Source: a virus
IMG/VR virus record: IMGVR_UViG_3300034198_011086
Location: 1-47,574 of that record
Reading direction: 5' to 3' (one strand)
Length of the DNA stretch: 47,574 nucleotides
Part shown: one piece after another, positions 43,059-47,574 of the stretch
Layout of the letters: every line of letters begins with the position of its first letter
Position numbering within the stretch: position 1 is the stretch's first letter
Made by a program: the position numbers and the translations under genes
The notes under the pieces: generated by a model
Databases searched by the model: none
What the model was told of the DNA's origin: nothing
Seen by the model: the letters and a program-made list of their open reading frames with translations, nothing else

Positions 43059-43286
43059 CTAATTTGTTTTTTCGTCAACAAGCGTGTTGATAGTTTTCAA
43101 CCATCGGCATACATCGGCGCGAAAGTTCTTTTCTGTTCGACCATCACTAGGTGTCGCGCTTGAAAAAAATACTTTCTGCTCTCCTTTGTATGTGACCTCA
43201 ATTCGAATGTGTCGTGTGCTTCTTTCAATTTGAGCTTTCAATCCAAGCTCCTCGCACAGTCTTCGGATTTCTCTTATCTTCTTCAT
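43059..43286 (-). CDS. HicA-like small dsRBD-fold protein
   Basis: A 75-aa basic protein: KKIREIRRLCEELGLKAQI, STRHIRIEVTYKGEQKVFFS, SATPSDGRTEKNFRADVCRW. The helix-strand-strand-helix order with the late T-P-S-D-R-like word fits the HicA/dsRBD-like fold common in phage genomes. The His in the HicA position lies in RHIRIE. It may be a stand-alone regulator, since no HicB partner is seen. GAGGAGG box before ATG 43286. Confidence 0.65.
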   Translation of the reverse strand: MKKIREIRRLCEELGLKAQIERSTRHIRIEVTYKGEQKVFFSSATPSDGRTEKNFRADVCRWLKTINTLVDEKTN

Positions 43287-43313
43287 CTGCGCCTCCTCTC
43301 AACTGGCTGGTGA

Positions 43314-43352
43314 CAACTCCCCCGCCTAAAGGCAGGGGCTTCCTGCTTCACG
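43314..43352 (-). mobile_element. Second IS200/IS605-type right-end hairpin, inverted
   Basis: On the minus strand, GTGAAGCAGGAAG is followed by CCCCTGCC-TTTA-GGCGGGGG and AGTTGTCACC, matching the right-end pattern of TnpB elements. One T-G pair makes the stem fold on the minus RNA only. The sequence begins at the stop of the gcrA-like gene, just as a right end follows tnpB. No tnpB sequence remains. With the copy at 40258 it brackets the recombination genes in opposite orientation. Confidence 0.5.
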
Positions 43353-43845
43353 GGTCTTTCGCGCGCGTTACATGATAAAATTTTCTATGATGATCCTCGC
43401 AATACGAAGAGTTTGGCTTTGTCGGCGCTGCGCAATACTTTGTCATTTTGCTGTTGACCGACCCAATGATGCATCTGCATTCATAATTCTTTAGCTCCAT
43501 GATTGTCTTAGGCTTGATGAAGACAAGCGGAGCTACAGACTGCAAGTCGTTAATTGCGTCAGCCACATTGGTTGGAATCTTTTGGGCAAACTTGCGGGCC
43601 GGTTTACGGTTCTTCTTGGATCGAGACGACTTTGGAGCCTTATTTTGCCGCCCGCGAGCTTCATTTGCGGCCCTAGAAAGCAGCGCAATCCCGGTTCGAT
43701 TGAGCTTCCCCATGATGGCGTTCCGGGTTTTGTTCGGAAAGTATGCCGCGATTTCAGAACTGGATAACCCGGCATTAGCCAATGCCCTGAGTCGAACAAC
43801 GTCCTCCTCTGTCCACTCTATGTTTGTCACACGTCTCTCCATCAT
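43348..43845 (-). CDS. gcrA: GcrA-like cell-cycle regulator
   Basis: A 165-aa homologue of alphaproteobacterial GcrA, a sigma70-binding activator at promoters with methylated GANTC sites. The N-terminal HTH is IEWTEEDVVRLRALANAGLS then SEIAAYFPNKTRNAIMGKLN (residues about 9-49), the GcrA signature. A basic linker follows. The C-terminal Cys/His part is ECRCIIGSVNSKMTKYCAAP and SSYCEDHHRKFY, the sigma-binding domain. The last residues (TRAKDP) run into an IS-end remnant, so the natural tail may be lost. It may steer host or phage promoters. Confidence 0.85.
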   Translation of the reverse strand: MMERRVTNIEWTEEDVVRLRALANAGLSSSEIAAYFPNKTRNAIMGKLNRTGIALLSRAANEARGRQNKAPKSSRSKKNRKPARKFAQKIPTNVADAINDLQSVAPLVFIKPKTIMELKNYECRCIIGSVNSKMTKYCAAPTKPNSSYCEDHHRKFYHVTRAKDP

Positions 43846-43871
43846 TGACAGAACGCCGACTCTATTTTACT
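43845..43871 (+). promoter_or_regulatory. Rightward promoter with a GANTC site between -35 and -10
   Basis: TTGACA (43845-43850) and TTTACT (43866-43871, 4 of 6) are 15 bp apart, in the gap between the gcrA-like gene and the rightward early genes. GACTC (43858-43862), a CcrM-type GANTC site, lies between the two boxes, the usual place for GcrA-dependent promoters. The spacer is shorter than the ideal 17 bp. Confidence 0.5.
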
Positions 43872-43884
43872 CCCTGTGGGATGT

Positions 43885-43897
43885 CAACCATTGGTTG
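43885..43897. promoter_or_regulatory. Palindromic operator candidate
   Basis: CAACCATTGGTTG is a perfect 6-1-6 palindrome, 14 bp after the -10 box of the divergent promoter and 17 bp before the start of the HTH gene at 43915. This fits autoregulation by that Cro/YdaS-like protein. Confidence 0.45.
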
Positions 43898-43914
43898 GGA
43901 ACGGCAGGGATAAA

Positions 43915-44157
43915 ATGCACGATATAGCCAAGCGCGTAATCAACAAATGCGGGGGTGTCCGCCGCGTTTCTGTGATGATTGGGGTGTCTACCCAGTCCAT
44001 CTACAAGTGGACGTATCCCTATGCCAGAGGCGGCACAAACGGCATTATCCCCGCCCAGAAGCAAATTGAGCTTATGGTAGCCGCCCGCCGCTATGGCATC
44101 GACCTGAGGCCGGATGACTTCTTCCCCAAGATGCCCCCGCTAGGCGATGGCGCGTAG
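43915..44157 (+). CDS. YdaS/Cro-like HTH regulator
   Basis: An 80-aa regulator from ATG 43915 (AGGG box). The segment AKRVINKCGGVRRVSVMIGV, then STQSIYKWTYPYARGG, is the CII/YdaS-type helix-turn-helix: short helix, GG turn, recognition helix ending in the S/Q-x-I-Y-K-W pattern. IPAQKQIELMVAARRYGIDL, then RPDDFFP, completes the family pattern. It is the first gene of the rightward early block and has a palindrome upstream, so it likely controls its own promoter and perhaps gcrA. Confidence 0.82.
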   Translation: MHDIAKRVINKCGGVRRVSVMIGVSTQSIYKWTYPYARGGTNGIIPAQKQIELMVAARRYGIDLRPDDFFPKMPPLGDGA

Positions 44158-44521
44158 GCGGTACATAGTCAGCGCCAAAGCTGACAGGACGATGGATGGG
44201 ATAGTCTTCGACTCAAAGACTGAGATGCTGAGGTACGCCGATCTGAAGATACTTCTGCGGGCCGGGATCATATCAAATTTAGAGTTGCAACCTGAGTTCC
44301 CCGTTATGATCAATGGCGGGGATTTTTGCACCTACACTGCGGACTTTGCCTATCTGGATGAAGATGGGGACAGGATCGTTGAGGATGTCAAAAGTGACGC
44401 AACTCACAAGGACGCGGCTTTCCGGTTGAGGAAGAAGGCGGCGGAACTAACCTACGGAATTGAAATATTTTCTGTGGATAAGGATGGGAACATGATGGGA
44501 CGAAGGAGGAAAAGGCCATGA
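44147..44521 (+). CDS. DUF1064-like nuclease
   Basis: A 124-aa protein of the phage DUF1064 type, thought to be a PD-(D/E)XK-fold nuclease. Seen: MDGIVFDSKTEMLRYADLKI, GIISNLELQPEFPVMINGGD, CTYTADFAYLDEDGDRIVED and VKSDATHKDAAFRLRKKA. The acidic and Lys residues at F-D-S-K-x-E, A-D-F and V-E-D-V-K form the expected metal site. It overlaps the previous gene by 11 bp and the next by 4 bp. Likely DNA processing in replication or recombination. Confidence 0.82.
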   Translation: MARRRYIVSAKADRTMDGIVFDSKTEMLRYADLKILLRAGIISNLELQPEFPVMINGGDFCTYTADFAYLDEDGDRIVEDVKSDATHKDAAFRLRKKAAELTYGIEIFSVDKDGNMMGRRRKRP

Positions 44522-44961
44522 GCCGCCCGTTGTATGAATCAGAATTGGACCGCGGCAATGAGTCACAGGTTGCTAAAGTCATCGAGGCTAAATGGAAGTG
44601 CCTTGCCAAAAAGTTAAAACCCGCCTGTGAGGTTGATTATGCTTTGGAGCGGAGTGGCCGCATCATTGCGATGATGGAGGTCAAGTGCCGAGCCTACACC
44701 TATGGCCGCTTGGATGAGCTTGGCGGCTTGATGTTGAGCGCCCATAAGTGGCAGGCGGCAAGGCGATGGTGGGAGAATCACGGGATAGGGTTTGTGCTGG
44801 CTGTGGGGCTCACTGACGGCGTTTATGCCCTATCCGTACACCCAGATGGGGGATGGCCTCAAAAGCTGCCCTTGGTCATGGGTGGGCGTCTAGACCGCGG
44901 TGACGCCCAAGACATCGAGCCCTGCGTCCTGATCCCGATGAACCTTTTCAAGTTACTGTAG
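44518..44961 (+). CDS. PD-(D/E)XK nuclease-like protein
   Basis: A 147-aa protein with VDYALERSGRIIAMMEVKCR at about residues 40-59, which gives the Asp and the ExK triad of a restriction-endonuclease fold, then TYGRLDELGGLMLSAHKWQA and GIGFVLAVGLTDGVYALSVH. Similar stand-alone nucleases occur in phage early regions. The ATGA overlap with the DUF1064 gene suggests joint function. The substrate cannot be told from the sequence. Confidence 0.72.
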   Translation: MSRPLYESELDRGNESQVAKVIEAKWKCLAKKLKPACEVDYALERSGRIIAMMEVKCRAYTYGRLDELGGLMLSAHKWQAARRWWENHGIGFVLAVGLTDGVYALSVHPDGGWPQKLPLVMGGRLDRGDAQDIEPCVLIPMNLFKLL

Positions 44962-45001
44962 AGTAGACTTTCCGCTTGAAAACTGTGTAGTAGAAAAAGA
45001 T

Positions 45002-45031
45002 GAAGCCCCAAGGCGCGAACCTCGGGGCTTC
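45002..45031 (+). terminator. Hairpin after the nuclease gene
   Basis: GAAGCCCC (45002-45009) pairs with GGGGCTTC (45024-45031). The inner AGG/CCT adds three pairs after an A-C mismatch. No T run follows, so it may be a weak terminator or a protective hairpin. The 255-nt gap from 44962 to 45216 holds this and a short candidate gene. Confidence 0.4.
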
Positions 45032-45122
45032 TGAACCAACCCGCGATGCTGGCGCGCGTTGAGATAACTGAGGGAATATTTATCCTCATTTTTCTCATCG
45101 TGCAAGACCCGAATTGAGGCGC

Positions 45123-45215
45123 ATGATGAGTATCCCTAATCTCCACAACTGGAAAAATAGCCGCCGCCCACAGGGTCATGGCGGTTTTCGGCGTTTTCGA
45201 ACCTACGGAGGCTGA
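45123..45215 (+). CDS. Candidate 30-aa small protein
   Basis: A short frame (MMSIPNLHNWKNSRRPQGHG, ending RFRTYGG) with GAGG 3 nt before its ATG. It stops one base before the ATG of the next gene, and its last codons contain that gene's GGAGG box. Very basic, with Trp and His. Spacing suggests translational coupling, but length makes this uncertain. Confidence 0.3.
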   Translation: MMSIPNLHNWKNSRRPQGHGGFRRFRTYGG

Positions 45216-45216
45216 G

Positions 45217-45480
45217 ATGAGCTTGGGTTATTATTGTGACGTACTGCACGACTGTTCCCACAAAGACCCTGCCGCCAAATTCTTGCTTTTGATGATGGCT
45301 GATGGGTGCGGCATGAATGAACTATTTACCCCTAATATCCAAAAGTTAGCTCTTTTGACGGGCATGAGCGAAATGGAAGTAAAGGAAAAGATAAAATATT
45401 TAGACAGGGGGAAATACATTGAAATCATAAGAGAAAAGCCGCTCACTTTTCATATGCTGAGGACTCGCCATGTCGTTTGA
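45217..45480 (+). CDS. Winged-helix replication-region protein
   Basis: An 87-aa protein from ATG 45217 (GGAGG at 45207). The segment HKDPAAKFLLLMMADGCGMN, then TPNIQKLALLTGMSEMEVKE and KIKYLDRGKYIEIIREKPLT, reads as a winged helix of the type in phage replication initiators (HTH_36-like). It overlaps the initiator-like gene by 11 bp and resembles that gene's N-terminal domain, so it may be a split or duplicated relative of it. A longer ATG at 45178 lacks a good box. Confidence 0.6.
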   Translation: MSLGYYCDVLHDCSHKDPAAKFLLLMMADGCGMNELFTPNIQKLALLTGMSEMEVKEKIKYLDRGKYIEIIREKPLTFHMLRTRHVV

Positions 45481-46477
45481 TCACACAAAAGCAGTGGCAG
45501 CCATCCGCATGGATGATAGCCTCGCGAAGCTCCTTCTGTTCCAACTTGCTGATTTTGCAGATGGTGATGGAAAATCATTTCCCTCCAAGCGTAAGCTTGA
45601 GGATTTGACTGGAATGTCGTTTGCGTCGATCAAGAGAAAATTGAAAGTTCTTTGTGATGCAGGTTTCCTTACCATTCAATATCGGGATCAATGGTCAAGC
45701 GTATATCGGCTTAGCTTAAAAGCATTGGAAGCTGCCGGTACAATAGTTCTTGATGATCCCGCTGAGAGGGTTCGGGATGAAGATTGCCCGGATCACAGGG
45801 AAGTGCCCCCGGCTCCCACAGAGCCACATAACCTACTACTTAACCAACCAATAGAAAAATATATATCTCGTTCATCTGTTCACGCTGAGCCGCCCCCTGA
45901 TCCAGAGCATCTAGAACTTGCACCCACAGGGCGGCAGGCTATTCAAGACGAGTTTGCGGAGTTCTGGAAGATTTATCCCAAGAAAGCCGCAAAGCTAGGT
46001 GCAATTAAAGCTTACGAGAAAGCTAGGCGGATTGCCTCAAAGGAAGAGATTTTAGCTGGAGCGGAAGCATATTCTAGGTCAAGAATGGGCGAAAATCCCC
46101 AATACACCGCTTTGGCTACGACGTGGCTGAATCGCGGCAGTTGGATGGACGAGGCTGATTCGGCATCTGCGGCGGCTGGTCCGCGTCATTTTTCGAAAGA
46201 CGAGGCGGCTTCGAGCTTTGAGGCTTTCTGGCAAATGTTTCCCCGGAAGGACAATCGGGAGAGCGCATTTGCGGTTTACTGTGAGGCGGTAAAATGGGCT
46301 CAACCAAATGAAATCCGGTTAGCCGCCGAACAACTTTCAGGGGAGGCGGATAGGGTCCCGGGGTTTGTCGTTCCTCACGCCAATTCGTGGCTGATGGAAA
46401 ACTTTATCAGCAGGCGTAGAATTTTAATTGACAACAAATCCTCAATGTGGAAGAACGGTATAGCCAGCGTCGCTTAA
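45470..46477 (+). CDS. Replication initiator-like protein with a duplicated C-terminal domain
   Basis: A 335-aa predicted DNA-binding initiator of the O/DnaT-like type. The N-terminus (about 1-75: DSLAKLLLFQLADFADGDGK, SKRKLEDLTGMSFASIKRKL) is a winged helix. A Pro/Glu linker (about 95-155) follows. Then two related modules appear: FAEFWKIYPKKAAKLGAIKA to LATTWLNRGSW (about 163-224), and FEAFWQMFPRKDNRESAFAV to VPHANSWLMENFI (about 244-308). Single copies of this FW-x3-P-K/R module are common at the ends of phage initiators; two in tandem are unusual. No helicase or primase gene is visible nearby. Confidence 0.7.
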   Translation: MSFDHTKAVAAIRMDDSLAKLLLFQLADFADGDGKSFPSKRKLEDLTGMSFASIKRKLKVLCDAGFLTIQYRDQWSSVYRLSLKALEAAGTIVLDDPAERVRDEDCPDHREVPPAPTEPHNLLLNQPIEKYISRSSVHAEPPPDPEHLELAPTGRQAIQDEFAEFWKIYPKKAAKLGAIKAYEKARRIASKEEILAGAEAYSRSRMGENPQYTALATTWLNRGSWMDEADSASAAAGPRHFSKDEAASSFEAFWQMFPRKDNRESAFAVYCEAVKWAQPNEIRLAAEQLSGEADRVPGFVVPHANSWLMENFISRRRILIDNKSSMWKNGIASVA

Positions 46478-46509
46478 ACAAAAGCTGGGAAAAGCAGAAG
46501 GAGAGAATC

Positions 46510-46869
46510 ATGGATCATCGACAAGTTTTGAAGGACGCCGCCAGCCTGATCACCGAACGCGGCAAAGAATATGGGCCTGAAGACGCCTGTTTTCAGCGCA
46601 GCGCCGATCTTGCGTCGATCATCCTGAATAAGTCGATCAGTAAGTACGACGTCGCCATGATCCTGCATGCCAACAAGCTGGCGCGCATGCAAGAGAGCCG
46701 CACGAAGAGAGACCACTACGTTGACGGCATAAACTATCTTGCGTTTGGCGCTCAGTTTGCTGGAGACAGCAGCTCAATCGCAGTGGCCATTGAGGACGAT
46801 ATCAAGGTCATGGCGACGCGCCTTGCTCCCGACTATCATGCGCGCAATCAAGAAACCGCTGGCGAATAA
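46510..46869 (+). CDS. DUF6378-like phage protein
   Basis: A 119-aa protein from ATG 46510 (GGAGA box). The pattern DAASLITERGKEYGPEDACF, SADLASIILNKSISKYDVAM, then ILHANKLARMQESRTKRDHY and VDGINYLAFGAQFA is that of a widespread small phage family (DUF6378 as I know it) with an I-T-x-R-G-x-x-Y-G start and a D-V-A-x-x-x-x-x-x-K-x-A-R middle. Its function is unknown. It sits at the end of the early block. Confidence 0.72.
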   Translation: MDHRQVLKDAASLITERGKEYGPEDACFQRSADLASIILNKSISKYDVAMILHANKLARMQESRTKRDHYVDGINYLAFGAQFAGDSSSIAVAIEDDIKVMATRLAPDYHARNQETAGE

Positions 46870-46877
46870 CGACCACA

Positions 46878-46901
46878 GCCACGGCAAACCACTGCCGTGG
46901 C
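46878..46901 (+). terminator. Hairpin between early genes
   Basis: GCCACGGC (46878-46885) pairs perfectly with GCCGTGGC (46894-46901) around AAACCACT. It is followed by AATTTG, with no full T run. It lies in the short gap before the last gene and may separate it from the previous transcript. Confidence 0.4.
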
Positions 46902-46938
46902 CAATTTGCTTGCGCCAACAGACATCAGGAAAAATAAA

Positions 46939-47574
46939 ATGAGCAAAATAACAAGAACAAAAACAAGTGCAAAAGGCGGTATAACAAAAGCCGAAAAAGA
47001 AAAGATGGAGGAACACGCGCGTTTATGGATAGAAAGAGCAATGCGAACGTCTCCGATTGAGCCGGAAAAGATTATCCCGGCGATTGAAAATATATATCGC
47101 GCCGCTCGCTTGAAAGTGCCTCGGATTGTGATTGTGCCTTCACCGCTCGTCATGGCTTTCGCTTATGGCGCGTCGGCGGCGATATTGTACGAAAGGGAAA
47201 TTATTGCTGCCACACGCAATGCCACAGACGCTGCCACAGCCACTGCCACAGCCACTGCCACATACTCTGCCACAGGCGCTGCCACATACTCTGCCACACG
47301 CGCTGCCACAGACACTGCCACGCACGCTGCCACATACTCTGCCACAGCCACTGCCACAGACACTGCCACATACTCTGCCACAGGCGCTGCCACACGCAAT
47401 GCCACAGTCGCTGCCACACTCGCTGCCACATACTCTGCCACACGCAATGCCACATACTCTGCCACACTCGCTGCCACACTCGCTGTCACAGACGCTGCCA
47501 CACGCGATGCCACACTCGCTGCCACACTCGCTGCCACGCACGCTGCCACAGACACTGCCACGCACGCTGCCACA
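46939..47574 (+). CDS. Tetrapeptide-repeat (A-T-x-x) protein, cut by the window edge
   Basis: An open frame of at least 212 codons from ATG 46939 (AGGA box 9 nt upstream), with no stop before the end. The first 90 residues are soluble and partly helical (GITKAEKEKMEEHARLWIER, KIIPAIENIYRAARLKVPRI, VIVPSPLVMAFAYGASAAIL). From 47209 the protein is built of Ala-Thr-x-[A/T/S/N/D] repeats, 30 full units and a half, with the third residue drawn from R, D, A, Y, G, H, V and L. Similar A-T repeats occur in other phage proteins of unknown role. The C-terminus lies beyond the window. Confidence 0.7.
   Translation, partial: MSKITRTKTSAKGGITKAEKEKMEEHARLWIERAMRTSPIEPEKIIPAIENIYRAARLKVPRIVIVPSPLVMAFAYGASAAILYEREIIAATRNATDAATATATATATYSATGAATYSATRAATDTATHAATYSATATATDTATYSATGAATRNATVAATLAATYSATRNATYSATLAATLAVTDAATRDATLAATLAATHAATDTATHAAT
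47209..47574 (+). repeat. 12-bp tandem repeat, GCC ACA N1N2N3 N4N5N6
   Basis: Thirty and a half units of 12 bp. GCC ACA is nearly fixed (three GCC ACG variants and one GTC ACA). The third codon is highly varied, and the fourth is GCT, ACT, TCT, AAT or GAT. Frame is kept throughout. The window ends inside the array, which suggests an assembly break. Confidence 0.95.

Noticed and set aside
47209-47574. CRISPR array or telomere-like repeat at the right edge
   Set aside because: Units are 12 bp, coding and in frame with an upstream start. There are no unique spacers.

Overview
The window reads as most of the genome of a lytic-looking tailed phage (Caudoviricetes) with a short, podovirus-type tail. 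It carries terminase small and large subunits, a P22-sized portal (about 720 aa), scaffold, coat, adaptor and nozzle-like proteins, and two very large internal virion proteins. I see no tape measure, sheath or long-tail tube genes. The best host clue is a GcrA homologue at 43.3-43.8 kb, because GcrA is a cell-cycle regulator of Alphaproteobacteria. No integrase, tRNA or DNA polymerase is visible. The right edge stops inside a 12-bp tandem repeat in an open gene, so the sequence probably broke there and is not a closed genome.

Layout: 1-0.78 kb is non-coding, GC-rich and full of short repeats, with two tandem promoter-like repeats and a terminator. 0.78-1.53 kb holds two leftward genes, one of them frameshifted. 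1.57 kb has a strong sigma70-type promoter that starts the rightward late block. 1.6-3.7 kb has small genes, an AT-hook protein that probably needs a -1 frameshift, and a glycosyltransferase. 3.7-14.5 kb is packaging and head: terS, terL, portal, GroES-like co-chaperonin, scaffold, head protein and coat. 14.5-21.3 kb has connector genes, a large collagen-like fibre, a cupin, and a methyltransferase-glycosyltransferase-TPR fusion. 21.3-24.4 kb is fibre plus lysis: GH19 endolysin, nested spanins and a lysozyme/fibre chimera. 24.4-31.1 kb is nozzle and fibre genes plus a GNAT acetyltransferase. 31.1-39.2 kb has two internal (ejection) proteins of 1211 and 1465 aa, carrying S74-chaperone, transglycosylase and two ADP-ribosyltransferase-like domains.

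From 39.2 to 43.8 kb the strand flips to a leftward recombination and regulation block: winged-helix protein, HNH nuclease, adenine methyltransferase, SSB-like protein, DUF1367-like protein, ERF annealase, YqaJ-type exonuclease, HicA-like protein and GcrA. Two decayed ends of IS200/IS605-type (TnpB) elements bracket the recombination genes in inverted orientation. A divergent promoter at 43.85 kb, with a GANTC site and a palindrome, starts a rightward early block: YdaS/Cro-like HTH, DUF1064 nuclease, PD-(D/E)XK nuclease, replication initiator, DUF6378-like protein and the tetrapeptide-repeat protein.

The points most worth pursuing are the GPT-rich collagen fibre next to its own glycosylation-type genes, the tandem ART domains in the ejection protein, the slippery-site AT-hook gene, the lysozyme/fibre chimera, the TnpB fossils that cut into the HNH gene, and the phage GcrA with a GANTC-bearing promoter. 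All family calls come from reading the sequence by eye. No database search was run.
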